Origin: Scilla litardierei
Lineage: Eukaryota > Streptophyta > Magnoliopsida > Asparagales > Asparagaceae
Direction: 5' to 3'
Assembly: GCA_030789695.1 (NCBI GenBank)
Contig: CM061132.1
Coordinates: 153,928,817 to 153,992,816, forward strand
Length of the DNA stretch: 64,000 nucleotides
Shown piece after piece: positions 42,360 to 53,544 of the stretch; position 1 is the first letter of the stretch, and every line of letters begins with the position of its first letter. The position numbers and the translations under genes were made by a program. The notes under the pieces are model-generated. The model was not told the DNA's origin and did no database searches. It saw only the letters and a list, made by a program, of their open reading frames with translations.

Positions 42360-44178
42360 TGGTCGCGCCCCGGCGTACACGTCCCGGGACGACGGTTGTA
42401 GTTTTACCGCAAGCGCACGGTATAGCGGCGAGCGGGTATCGAACACAGGGAGGACGAATGACCGTGCTTGCTCCTAATCAACCTGGCTATTTAGAGGGAT
42501 AATTGCCTTGGGCGATCCTGTCACAATCGTCAGACAAAAGTGCGAAATATCAAATCAAATAGAGAACGCCTAGGGAATGGGGAATCCCCACTACTCACCG
42601 TATTTCACAATTGTGGTTCGCCGGTATCGAAATCGCTAGGATGAGAATTTGGATGAACTAGTTGCAACTAAATGTGAAACCAAGCTCACGCTCTCGCGCT
42701 GTTGCCGGTCTATAGCTATCCTAGGTTTGGGTCCAATCTCTTGCAAACCCTAGCCTAGGGAAGCTAGCATTGGGATCAACATCATCGTCCAATTGCGCAC
42801 CGAGTCCAATCTCTTGCAAACTCGGTCCACAATCTAAATTAGGATAGTTCCTACCCGTCCAATCTCTTGCAAACGGGTATCGGCGCGGAATTGCAACCGG
42901 AGATCCTAGCATCGGTCCAATTTCTTGCAAACCGATACTTCGAAAATCCGACTCCAACCCAATTCGGATTTCTAGGGCTTCCTATCGAATTGGGATCCAA
43001 TCTCTTGCAAATCCCAATTGATGTGAATACCTAGCTATCCGTAGTAATTCGATCCCAATCTAATCCCTAATAACAATCCTAGCTCAATTTCTACCGGTTC
43101 AACACAAATACGAAATTGGGCTTGTAGGGTTCATCCCCACGCCCCAAGACGTGGAGACTACTCACTAATCATAGCAATAGCACAATAATTGGCAAAGAAA
43201 TAGACAATGGAATTCATCACAACAATGATATAAACAATAAAAAATAGAGTTTTTGTGGAAGAGAAGTGCAAACCAATGTAGATCTTCAATCAACCCAACA
43301 AAAATCCAAGTTTTTTCTCTTCACCAATCACAATTAATAAAGCTAAAAAGTAGACTCAAAAAGCTGCAAAAAATCTGAGAGGAGGCTCCCAAAACTAGGG
43401 TAAAAACAGAGCTTAAATAGCCCCAAAAATCGTCTAAAAATCCTGACCAAAACGCCCCTGCACAGCCTGTTTTCCGCAAATTTCGCTACAGGCAGCGCAT
43501 CGCACTCGGCCGAGTGACGAAAGTCGCTCGGCCGAGTGAAAACCCTGTCAATTTCCAGTAAGTCGTGGGCTTCAGGGGTCTTCAGTTCGGGGGCGGCTCG
43601 GCCGAGTGAGTTGTCGTCACTCGGCCGATGGCTTCACTTCACTCGGGCGGACGGGATTTGCCACTCGGCCGAGTGGGTCTTCTGAAGCTCAGAGGCCGAA
43701 AAACAGTAACTTCGGTCTTTTTGAGAGCCTTCGTCTGGGCGCCACTCGGGCGGACGTGGTTTCGTCACTCGGCCGAGTGGGTCTTCTGTGCTCGGCCGAG
43801 TGCACAGGTAACTCGTGTCTGAATTGGTCGGCCGAGCAGTGTCTCGCTGGTCGGCCGAGTGGCTCCTCCACTCGGCCGAGTGGGACACAAAAAATGCCCA
43901 AACTGGTCGTTTTGGCCTCCTCGTCGCTCCGGCGACGTCCATTCTTCTTCCGCTCCTCTCCAACAGCAAAATACCCCTCGGGGAGGTCGTCGGTGGCCGT
44001 CTAGATTACACGCATCTCGAGATCACTCCTAATCGCGCCAAATCACCTGAAATGCGACAAAAAACAACAAATCGTGAAAATCATCGCAATATCGTCGATA
44101 TATCGTGAAAAACATGATTTGGGCGATCAAAATGGCATGCAAACATGCGGGAAAAGGGTGTAAAATAAGGAGTGATCA
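42360..44178 (-). repeat. Element B 5' LTR, with five-hairpin array at 42720-43019
   Basis: Nearly identical to 31074-32892. The only differences noticed are single bases near 42542 and 44079. It ends at 44178, followed by the GTGCC duplication. Confidence 0.93.
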
Positions 44179-44183
44179 GTGCC

Positions 44184-44695
44184 TCCCCCAAATTGTTTGG
44201 TTATGCCGATGCAGTTATCTTTCAGATCCACACACGGCAAAATCACAGACAGGTTTTGTGTTTACCTACGGAGTTACTGCTATCTCCTGGAGATCGGTAA
44301 AGCAAACCACAACCGCTACATCATCCAACCATTCAGAGCTCATTGCGATCCATGAAGCAAGCAGAGAATGGTATTGGCTACGGTCCGTCGTCCACCACAT
44401 TCTTCAATCCACGGACCTGAAGACCGGTGATTTGGAGCCTACAATCCTATTTGAAGACAACGCTGCGGGCATTGCTCAACTTCAAAAGGGCTACATCAAG
44501 GGCGACAGGACGAAGCACATATCTCCCAAGTTTTTCTGAACACATGAGCTAAAGGAGGACAAGCAGATTGAAGTTCAGCAGATCCAGTCCTGCAACAACT
44601 TAGCTGATCTTTTTACCAAATCTTTACCAAAATGTATTTTTGTAAAACTTGTAAAAGGAATCGGTATGAGACAGCTGAAAGACCTACAAGCCTGA
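44184..44695 (+). pseudogene. Copia C RNase H, C-terminal part
   Basis: This continues the gene split by element B. It encodes the copia RNase H region (KSQTGFVFTYG, then TSSNHSELIAIHEASREWYW and LFEDNAAGIAQLQKGYIKGD) with a frame break near 44215 relative to element E, and a TGA where E has Trp or Thr after SPKFF (44537-44539). It ends at the family stop near 44693-44695. The ORF starting at 44105 begins inside B's LTR and is not the true start. Confidence 0.85.
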
Positions 44696-44870
44696 AGCTT
44701 GTACGGATGAGGGGGAGTAACATGTGTGTTGCACTCTTTTCCCTTAAGCTATTGGGTTTTCCCACTGGGTTTTCCGCAGCTAAGGTTTTAACGAGGCAAT
44801 CACAATTACTCAGGATCCAGAAGTATCCAGCTCTTTTTAGACTTATATGCTAAGACCAAAGTAATGGATG

Positions 44871-45117
44871 GATAAGGGGGAGTGTTGTGAGTGGGGGGGG
44901 GGAAAGGCATTTGGCCTCCCCACCACTTATCCACCCATTTACTCCACCACATTAAGTGGTGGAGACTTTTGGTATCCTAGGCTTTTGGGTTGTCTAAGTG
45001 ATTTTATAAATAAATCACCATGGTTTGTTGCCATGGTAAATTTCTCTTCCAATATTTTCTTCAACACTTCCAACAATTTTCCGTTTTTGCTTTAGGCATT
45101 TGGGAGAATAAAGTTAA
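44871..45117 (+). repeat. Copia C polypurine tract and 3' LTR (main part)
   Basis: GATAAGGGGGAG (44871-44882) precedes an LTR starting TGTTGTGAGTGG at 44883. The LTR contains a GAATAAAG polyadenylation-like signal near 45107 and is cut at GTTAA by element E. Its last two bases CA are at 60795-60796, giving an LTR of about 237 bp. Confidence 0.82.
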
Positions 45118-45137
45118 TGTTAGAAGGTAATTGGACT

Positions 45138-45199
<62 letters not shown>

Positions 45200-45367
45200 T
45201 CATTGCTAAGAATAAGTCACCATAGCTAAGAGCCATGGTGCTCTATTTATATATCTCAAAGTGGGGAGGCCAAAAGCCTCTAGGAGACCAAGGGTCCCCA
45301 TTACTCTAAGTAATGGGGGCCTAATGAATGGGTAATGAAGGAGGGGAGGCCTCCCTCATTCATAACA
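45118..45367 (-). repeat. Element E outermost 3' LTR copy, with (GA)n
   Basis: On the minus strand it starts TGTTATGAATGAGG and ends CTTCTAACA. It includes a GA microsatellite of about 57 bp (45140-45196). The polypurine tract GTAAGGGGGAG lies just outside at 45368-45379. Confidence 0.85.
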
Positions 45368-46154
45368 CTCCCCCTTACACATTCATCACTTCGGTCTCAG
45401 CTACTGAGGCAATGGGTGGATACTTCTGGATCCAGAGTAAGTGTGTTTGCCTCGTTAAAACCTTAGCTGTGGAAAACCCAGTGGAAAAACCCAACAGCTT
45501 AAGGAAAAAGAGTGCAACCCACATGTTACTCCCCCTGATCCGTACAAGCTTCAGGCTTGCAGGTCTTTCAACTGTCGCATACCAATGTTCTTTACAAGCT
45601 TTACAAAAGTACATTTAGGCAATGCCTTAGTAAAAAGATCAGCTAAGTTGTTGCATGACTGGATCTGTCGAACTTCAATCTGCTTGTCGTTCTTCTGCTC
45701 GTGCGTCCAGAAAAACTTGGGAGAAATGTGTTTTGTCATGTCGCCTTTGATGTAGCCCTTCTGAAGCTGAGCAATGCATGCGGCGTTGTCTTCGAATAGG
45801 GCAGTAGGCTCCAGATCACTGGTCTTCAGGCCAGTGGATTGGAGGATGTGTTGGACGACGGAGCGTAGCCAAAAACATTCTCTGCTCGTCTCATGGATCG
45901 CGATGAGCTCTGCATGGTTGGAAGATGTAGCAGTAGTGGTTTGTTTTACCGATCTCCAAGAGATAGCAGTACCTCTGTAGGTAAATACAAAACCTGTTTG
46001 AGATTTTGCCGTATGCGAATCAGAAGTTGTCTAAGTGATTTTATAAATAAATCACCATGGTTTGTTGCCATGGTAAATTTCTCTTCCAATATTTTCTTCA
46101 ACACTTCCAACAATTTTCCGTTTTTGCTTTAGGCATTTGGGAGAATAAAGTTAA

Positions 46155-46171
46155 TGTTAGAAGGTAATTGG

Positions 46172-46223
<52 letters not shown>

Positions 46224-46391
46224 TCATTGCTAAGAATAAGTCACCATAGCTAAGAGCCATGGTGCTCTATTTATATATCTCAAAGTGGGGAGGCCAAAAG
46301 CCTCTAGGAGACCAAGGGTCCCCATTACTCTAAGTAATGGGGGCCTAATGAATGGGTAATGAAGGAGGGGAGGCCTCCCTCATTCATAACA
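46155..46391 (-). repeat. Element E inner 3' LTR copy, with (GA)n
   Basis: The same LTR within duplication unit 2, with a GA run of about 46 bp (46175-46221). This copy directly adjoins the uninterrupted RNase H gene of E, so it lies in the parental arrangement. Confidence 0.85.
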
Positions 46392-46574
46392 CTCCCCCTT
46401 ACACATTCATCACTTCGGTCTCAGCTACTGAGGCAATGGGTGGATACTTCTGGATCCAGAGTAAGTGTGTTTGCCTCGTTAAAACCTTAGCTGTGGAAAA
46501 CCCAGTGGAAAAACCCAACAGCTTAAGGAAAAAGAGTGCAACCCACATGTTACTCCCCCTGATCCGTACAAGCT

Positions 46575-47611
46575 TCAGGCTTGCAGGTCTTTCAACTGTC
46601 GCATACCAATGTTCTTTACAAGCTTTACAAAAGTACATTTAGGCAATGCCTTAGTAAAAAGATCAGCTAAGTTGTTGCATGACTGGATCTGTCGAACTTC
46701 AATCTGCTTGTCGTTCTTCTGCTCGTGCGTCCAGAAAAACTTGGGAGAAATGTGTTTTATCATGTCGCCTTTGATGTAGCCCTTCTGAAGCTGAGCAATG
46801 CATGCGGCGTTGTCTTCGAATAGGGCAGTAGGCTCCAGATCACTGGTCTTCAGGCCAGTGGATTGGAGGATGTGTTGGACGACGGAGCGTAGCCAAAAAC
46901 ATTCTCTGCTCGTCTCATGGATCGCGATGAGCTCTGCATGGTTGGAAGATGTAGCAGTAGTGGTTTGTTTTACCGATCTCCAAGAGATAGCAGTACCTCT
47001 GTAGGTAAATACAAAACCTGTTTGAGATTTTTCCGTATGCGAATCAGAGAGATAACCTGCATCAGCATAACCAAACAATTTGGGGGAGGCACCTCTCTGG
47101 TAGTAAAGTCCAAGATCAATGGAACCCTGAAGGTATCGCAGAAGATGCTTTACTCCGTTCCAGTGGCGCTTTGTGGGCGCAGCACTGTGTCTGGCTAGTA
47201 GATTAACTGTAAACGCTATATCGGGACGCGTACAGTTAGCCAGATATAGGAGTGCTCCAATGGCACTGAGGTAGGGTACTTCAGGACCCAGTATCTCCTC
47301 CCCCTCTTCCAGTGGCCGGAAGGGGTCCTTATGTACATCTAGTGATCTTACGACCATAGGAGTACCTAAAGGATGACATTTATCCATATGAAACTTGCGT
47401 AGAAGTTTCTTTGTATAATTAGATTGGTGTAATAGGATTCCACCTCTTAGGTGTTCTATCTGTAAGCCAAGACAATACTTTGTTTTGCCTAGGTCTTTCA
47501 TTTCAAAAGTATGTTTAAGGCTTTCAGATATCTCTTTGATCTCTGCAGGAGATCCTATGAGATTTAAGTCATCTATATATACAGCTATGATGACAAATCT
47601 TGTTCCCGTTC
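46575..47611 (-). pseudogene. Copia E reverse transcriptase end and RNase H
   Basis: The minus-strand frame is open from the element D junction (47611) to a stop at 46575. It covers the reverse transcriptase palm (catalytic motif reads YIDD rather than YVDD, near 47570), the thumb (MKDLGKTKYCLGLQIEHL) and the copia RNase H (SSNHAELIAIHETSRECFWL, then LFEDNAACIAQLQ). This part has no stop, but the gene is split by element D and carries nonsense codons upstream, so it is a pseudogene fragment. Confidence 0.87.
47607..47611 (+). repeat. Target-site duplication CGTTC of element D (left)
   Basis: It matches CGTTC at 55087-55091. Joining the flanks restores the copia reverse transcriptase reading, so element D inserted in copia E. 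Confidence 0.93.
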
Positions 47612-48529
47612 TGTTACGCCTATTTTCCCGAGGCCCAAAAGGACACGAGCCCAGAGACCCGACCGCCGGTCAAGAGCCCATCCGTGCACTCAGGCCCACT
47701 CGATAAGGCCCTATGGGGACCCCCCCAAATGTCGATCCGACCCGGCCCCGGTAAGACACCGGTCACTCGCCCACTCCTACGCTAACCGCCCCCTCGATCC
47801 CGCTACCACTTAATGGCAGTTATAGGGAGGTGCTGGCATGACGCATGAAGCGGCGACGGGGGGGGCGGATTGAGGGGGCACGATTGAGGGCGGACGAGCG
47901 ACGTGGGTCGGGGACAATCACGGCGGAGGTCTATAAAGGGGCTAGGAGGACGACAGGAAGAGGGACCCGCATCTCAGGTATTGAAAACCTAAGGTACTCC
48001 ATCAACGACCTAGTCCCCCATTTCTCCTCCTTCCTCCCCCGCTCGCGCCGTGAGATGCCGTACCGATCTCCTCTCGAGTCGTACCGTCTCCGCCGGGCCT
48101 CCTCTTTCAGATCTCTATCTGACTTAGGCATCGGAGGGGTTTTGGCCGGAACCAAGGTCCGGCCCCCCTGACGAGTGTTCTCGTCTATGCAGCAGGGCAT
48201 CAGATCCACGGGCCGAGGCTTCCCCTCCGCCCCTCGCCATCTACGCAACCAGCTGGACGATTGAGGCTTCCCCTCGTCGTCCGACCGCCGAGGCCGAGCG
48301 CAACCGACCGAGGTCGAGCGTCTCGACCCAGGCTGAGGCTACCCCTCGCCCTGCCAGCGGCCGAGGGACCCGATTCGATCCAGCCGACGCACTCCACGTC
48401 GTCTGCAGATCCGACTTGAGCCTCGACTGCACCAACTCGACTCGCCCGAGGGACCCAAGCAGGCCCCTTGACCACGTTGACCTGGTTATACACGGTCAAC
48501 GCTTTGTAGTGAGAAAACACTCTGAAACA
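47612..48529 (+). repeat. Element D 5' LTR
   Basis: It contains a CTATAAAG promoter-like box near 47932 and the Tat-style block 'gacttaggcatcgg' followed by 'ctgacgagtgttctcg' near 48121-48182. It ends ...CTCTGAAACA before TCTGGCGCC. ORFs on both strands are not genes. Confidence 0.9.
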
Positions 48530-48531
48530 TC

Positions 48532-48549
48532 TGGCGCCGTCTGTGGGAA
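48532..48549 (+). other. Primer binding site of element D
   Basis: TGGCGCCGTCTGTGGGAA lies 2 bases after the LTR and is typical of Tat-like plant gypsy elements. I have not verified the matching tRNA. Confidence 0.8.
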
Positions 48550-48587
48550 ACGAAAACTGTCCCACGAAGAAGCAAACCACACCAGCA

Positions 48588-50223
48588 ATGGCACGAGCCA
48601 GCAATGGAAAGAAGCGCATGCCCCCCATCCCGGAGGAGGGGAATGGCGCATCCAACGGCAACCTCGAAGACACACCTGTCGGCGATCACCCCGCCCCCTC
48701 AACCGAAGAGACCGGTGGCTCAGGACTGGCCACGCAGGGACAGCTCCGTGCCCTGGCTCAGGAGACCAACGCGAGCCTCCAGACGTTGGTCGCGACAGTA
48801 CAGCAGCTCGTCGGCCCTGTGCCATCCAACGGAGGCACGTTGGGCGATAGCCATCGATGGGCGGGGGGGTCCCCCGCTCTTGCGATCCGTCATGGTCGAC
48901 GACCACGGGACCCAAAGACCGAACACAGATCGTCGGTTCACGCTGTCTGGCTCCCGTCAGGCGAGGTCACGCGCCTCCTCCCCTTATCGTGAAAGGAGCC
49001 GAAGAGAAACCGAAGGGACGGAGGGCGAATCGATGACTGCATCATCTCGTCGGTCACGGTCGTCCCGACGCAGGAGAAGCGAACGACACCACTCGAGAGA
49101 CCGATCACGGCGGAGCAGGAGCTCCCACCGGAGGAGCCGGGAGCGCCGGGTCAGCCCGACCCCCAGCGTGGCGAAGGCCGTGGAGCCAGCCCCGCCGGCG
49201 CCTGTGCACCCTCCACCACCGAACGAGCTAGAGGCAGGCGACTGTCGAATCCCCGGGGGTATCCACGGAGACCGATGCCCCCTCTCACGGAGAATAACCG
49301 ACGCGCGGGTCCCCTCTCGATTCAGGATCCCGCCGCTGGGGAAGTACGACGGGATAGGGGACCCGGGAAACCACGTAATGGACTACGAGGGGGACATGTC
49401 CTTCCAAGGAGCTGACGAAGACCTGCTTTGCCGAGGCTTCTATTCTACTCTCAGGGGAGCGGCGAGGACCTGGTACCGCAGCCTGCCCAGCCGCTCCATC
49501 GATAGCTTTGAGGAACTCACCCAGTTGTTCTGCAAGCAGTTCATGGCGGGGAGGCAGATCAAGCTTGATGCTGAACATCTGTTCAACATAGTGCAAGGCC
49601 CGGCCGAGCCGCTCCGGCAGTTCATGCGCCGCTTCAATGCGGAGAGGCTGAACGTGAACAGCCCTCCCGACCTGGTGGTTCAAACGGCCCTTAAGAAAGG
49701 GCTTCGCCACAGAGGCCTCAAGAAGTCCCTGCACAACGATCCCCCGAAGGACCTCCCCGGGATCATGGCAAGGGCCGAGCGTTTCATGTTGACCGAGGAA
49801 GCCTTGGCCGTGGATGCAGGAAAAGCCACTCGAGGGACCAAACGCGGCAACAGAAGACGAGGCAGCCCCGAGGGATACCGGACCGAGAAGAAGCCGAGAA
49901 ACAGGCAGCGCGGAGAAGGTACGAGGGACGCCACCCCAGACGCCATCCTCGCTCAAGTACAGAAGGAAGAGCGCGCCGATCGCCCCCCACCGAAGGCAAA
50001 AAGAGGTGGGAAGAATGGGGAAAAGTACTGCAAGTACCACAAAGACAATGGCCACGACACTGAAGACTGCTGGCACTTGAAGAAGGACATAGAGAAGCTG
50101 ATGAGCCGGGGGCACGCCAGGAACTTAGCCGACGAGCCGACTCACGGGGAAGGGACCTCTACGCAGCCGGACAAGGGGAAGAAGATCAACACCGTCCAAG
50201 GACCCCTCCGCATCATAGAGTGA
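48588..50223 (+). pseudogene. Element D gag, disrupted by one extra G
   Basis: Starts MARASNGKKRMPPIPEEGNG, matching element F. In the run of seven G at 48863-48869 (six in F) the frame shifts, so the first frame ends at 48992 while the rest (Arg/Ser-rich segment, gag core with LRGAARTWYRSLPSRSIDSF and LFCKQFMAG) is open in the next frame to 50223. A zinc-knuckle-like CKYHKDNGHDTEDC occurs near the C-terminus (about 50029-50070), typical of Tat gag. The shift may be a real mutation, an assembly error in a homopolymer, or a programmed shift; the first two are more likely. Confidence 0.82.
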
Positions 50224-51393
50224 GCTGGCGAGGTCTCTCCCCCCAGTCGCAGCCTAATCCGAGGGGATTATCTAGGTTCACATCCCTCTGTCTAGCCTCA
50301 TTTCCTTTTTTCCTTTTTCTCCAAATGTACTAGTCTGACAGGACTCTTAAGAGTACAATCGCATTCCCTTTTATCTTCCCTTAATCTTCGATGGAATCAA
50401 CGTTTCACTAAGGGTACAAAAGAACGAAGACCTCTACTGGAGGGAAGGAGTTCACGGGTCTGGGGGCAGTTCCCCCAGCCAGCGCGGACGCCGACCGGTC
50501 CTAAGCCGAGGAGCTTTACCCTCGCCGACCCTTGCGCTCGTAAGTCTGAGGGCAACTCCCCAGGCTGGCGCGGACGCCGACCAGGTCCTAAGCCGAGGAG
50601 CTTTACCCTCGCCGACCCTTGCGCTCGTAAGTCTGGGGGCAACTCCTTCAGCCGGCGCGGACGCCGACCGATCCTGAGCCGAGGACCTTCGCCCTCGCTG
50701 ACCGACTCCTGCGCCCGTAAGCCTGGGGGCAACTCCCCCAGCCGGCGCGGACGACGACCGGTCCTAAGCCGAGGAACTTTACCCTCGACCGACCGACTCC
50801 CGCGCCCGTAAGTCTGGGGGCAACTCCCCAGGCCGGCGTGGACGCCGACCGGTCCTAAGCCGAGGAACTTTGCCCTCGCCGACCGACTCCTGCGCTCGTA
50901 AGTCTGGGGGCAACTCCCCCAGCCGACGCGGACGCCGACCGGTCCTAAGCCGAGGAACTTCACCCTCGCCGACCAACTCAATCGTTCTAAAGTTGAAGAC
51001 AACTCCCCCCGTCAGCACGGGCGTCAGCCGATCCTAGGCCGAGGACAAAGCGACAAAGAAAAATATACGAGAAGCTCGGGTAAGTCAAATTTCGTTTATA
51101 ACAATATGTCTTATTTACAGGAAATCAAAGTGAAGAAACCGCTCTACAATTAATCCGCTCTCAACGGACAACAAAGCTCGGGCCACACCGGTGAAGCAAA
51201 ACTTGTCGACTAAAAGAACTCGAAGTTTTAGGCCTAAGCAAAAATCCGTGCAACCAGCAATTATTGGCTCTGGACCAGGGAGTCGCTGGCGAGGCCGAAG
51301 GAGAAAGCAGGGTCAGGGGTCCATTCCAAGTAGACTGGCCCAAAGCGAAGCGGATGCTAAAAAATTTGAGGATAAACGACCAGGAGGAACGAC
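50224..51393 (+). repeat. Element D spacer with about seven 90-bp tandem repeats
   Basis: The repeats lie at about 50458-51040. Each contains 'ctgggggcaactccccc', 'cgcggacgccgacc' and 'cctaagccgagga'. Most units can form CTGGGGG-CAACT-CCCCCAG or a near variant, and the TGGGGGCAA core equals the real polypurine tract at 54155. The rest (51041-51393) is AT-richer spacer at the 3' side of the antisense gene. ORFs in the repeats are artefacts. Confidence 0.8.
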
Positions 51394-53544
51394 CTAGGGA
51401 ACCCGGGCTCGAGAGGACACATCCTCGGGCACCTCCCTTTGCTCGGAGCGAGAGGGATCGACCGGCAGAGGGGCTTGCCGAACACGCTCCGCACATTCCC
51501 GGAAGGAAGACTGGACGACTTTGACGATCCGAGGGGCGATGAGGTCTTCATACTTACCGAAGGCCTCCCTGAGAACCTCGAAGATCCTCTTCCTCAGGGT
51601 CTCGACGACGCCCCTCTCCATCTCCTCTGCAAGCCGCGTCACCTGGCACCGATCCGACAGTTCCCTCTGAAGCTCCTCCCTCTCCAGGCAGAACGACTCT
51701 GCCGCTTCCTCAGCCGACTGACGAACATCCTCCAGCTTTCCTTGGAGGTCACCCACTCGCCCCTCCAACTCGGCCACACGGAGCTTGAGACGCCGAGACT
51801 CCATCTGGGCCTCCGTCATAGCCACCTCCGCCGCCCCGGCCCGCTCCTGGGCCCTCATGGAGGACTCCTCCAGCTCCCTCAAACGGACGGCTCGACACTG
51901 CAACTCCACCGCGAGCGCTGAACCCTGGAAAGACGAGACATGGGCTAAGAAGAGGATAAAGGGAAGGAGAGGATAGCAAGATAACCGAACCTGTTAAAGG
52001 ATCCAGACCAAGAAATCTGACATCTTGTCGGCCGGGATCTTCTTGAGGAGGCTGCGGTCCCGGGGAGGGACGGAGACCTCGGCAACCTGCTGGGCCAAGG
52101 CCCGGTCGACAAACATCGAACTCCCAGGGACGACAAGGGAAGCCATGTTGCTCGCCAACAAGGCCCCGATCCCCGGTGATACGGGCGAGGACGCTGCGAG
52201 GGGGGTGGCTGACAAAGCTACCGAAGGATCCCCGGTGGTCGCCGCAGGAAGCACAGAACCCGCCGGACTGGAGGGATCCGCGTCCTCCTTCCTCTTCTTT
52301 CCTCCGTGGGGCTTCGAAGGCGCCGGAGGGGAACGATTCCGCCTCGCACCATCCTCACCCTCGGGAACCTGAGGGGGCACGCCAAGGGCAGGAGGGACTG
52401 CACCAGACCCGTCATTACCCCCTGCCTCTTGGGCGGACGGGGTGGGTCCGGCCCTTGTGCCCCCCCCAGGAAGGGGATCGCCAGAAGAAGAGGCGGGAGG
52501 CGCGGCCGCCACCTTACCAACGGAAGGCTCGGCTCGGCGCACTTCCTCCTCAACAGTCCGCCGAGGCGCCCTTCCAGAGGTACTACCTCGGCTCCGAGCA
52601 GCTCCACGGTGAATCAGTTCATCGACGTCACGGACGAACTCGCGGCCAGCCATCCCTGCAAGGGAAACCAAAATCAGGATGAGTCACGGGGCGATTCAAG
52701 ACTGAAAAGGCGACCTACCCGGAGACCACAAGACGGCCTTCAGGAGTAGGTCGTCCAACAAGGACCAGATGGACTTCGACTCCAATGGGAGGGTCGACAG
52801 CAGCGCGGCGGCTGCCCGGTCGGCGTCTGAGAGAGCTGGCGGTGGGCGAGGCTGGACAGACCCGCCCCAACTTGTCAAAATCTGGGCATCCCCCAGGAAG
52901 ACCACAAAGACGTAATCCGAACTCCAATCCCCCGACCAACGGGGCAGCCCGATCAGGCATTCCCTCCTCGAACGGGCTCGGAGCTGCAGCCATGACCCCG
53001 GGCCGACCGTCTGGATCTGGTAAAAATGGAAGAGAAGGGGGAGAGACGGCTCCAGACCACGGATACAGCAGAGCATAGCGAAACCCGTCAGTACCGCAAT
53101 CGAGCAAGGGGTGGACTGGCAAAGCGGCACCATGAGATATTCCATGACCTGGATAAGGAAGGGATTGAGCGGAAAACGAAGACCCAGGCGAAACATATCG
53201 ACGTAGACGCCGACTTCATTGCTCCTCGGAAGGCAAATCCGCTCGTCAACGAATGGAACTCGGACATCGTACGGGAAGCAGAAATACCTCTCCCGGATCT
53301 CTGTGACCGCCGAAGGAATGGTCCTCGACGGCGTTCGGAGGACAACCGGGGGCACGTTAAGACGCACGGCAGCCGACGCCACATCATCACAGACGTAGTC
53401 TGGGAATAGCTTCCCCTTCCCCTTATCTCGGAGGGGACGACTCTCGGAGGAGGAACCTGATCCCACTAGCCGAGGCCAGCCCCGCCTAGACACTGGAGAA
53501 TCCCTTGCCCCTCGGCCGGAACCGCCTATCCTAAGGGCAGCCAT
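51394..53544 (-). CDS. Antisense spliced gene of element D (Tat-type additional ORF)
   Basis: Three minus-strand exons: 53544-52719, 52655-51991 and 51924-51394, separated by short GT-AG introns (52718-52656, 63 nt; 51990-51925, 66 nt). The first join is phase-correct (275 codons plus one base, then GG-ATG-GCT in frame) and the second is phase 0. Exon 1 resembles the 'putative gypsy type transposon' domain (YVDMFRLGLRFPLNPFLIQV, then EYLMVPLCQSTPCSI). Exon 2 is low complexity with a basic KPHGGKKRKED segment. Exon 3 is a coiled coil (ELEESSMRAQERAGAAEVAM). An in-frame TAA (51996-51994) sits two codons before the CAG|GT donor; an earlier donor at TTG|GT (about 52009) would avoid it. A TATATAAG box lies about 150 bp upstream (near 53695). 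The role in Tat elements is unknown. Confidence 0.6.

Larger units (their letters stand above)
31074..44178 (-). mobile_element. Element B: Athila-like retrotransposon with RT-RNase H-integrase but no gag-protease
   Basis: A complete 13.1-kb insertion on the minus strand with 1819-bp LTRs and the GTGCC duplication. In its own direction: 5' LTR (44178-42360), tRNA-Asp primer site, RT-RNase H-integrase ORF with a short leader, palindrome-rich internal promoter, broken ATHILA-type ORF, three hairpin-polypurine modules, 3' LTR (32892-31074). No gag or protease domain is present. The LTRs differ at about two sites by eye, so the insertion is very young (tens of thousands of years at a generic plant rate). 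Confidence 0.93.
44989..47048. repeat. Direct tandem duplication of about 1.03 kb
   Basis: Unit 1 (44989-46025) and unit 2 (46026-47048) are nearly identical. They differ in GA-run length and a few bases (for example near 45738/46759 and 46013/47033). Each unit contains the end of C's LTR, element E's 3' LTR, its 3' untranslated region and part of its RNase H. Unit 1 is therefore an extra copy of a C/E junction. Confidence 0.88.

Noticed and set aside
45140..45196. GA microsatellite as a functional element
   Set aside because: It is a length-variable simple repeat inside an LTR; no further signal.
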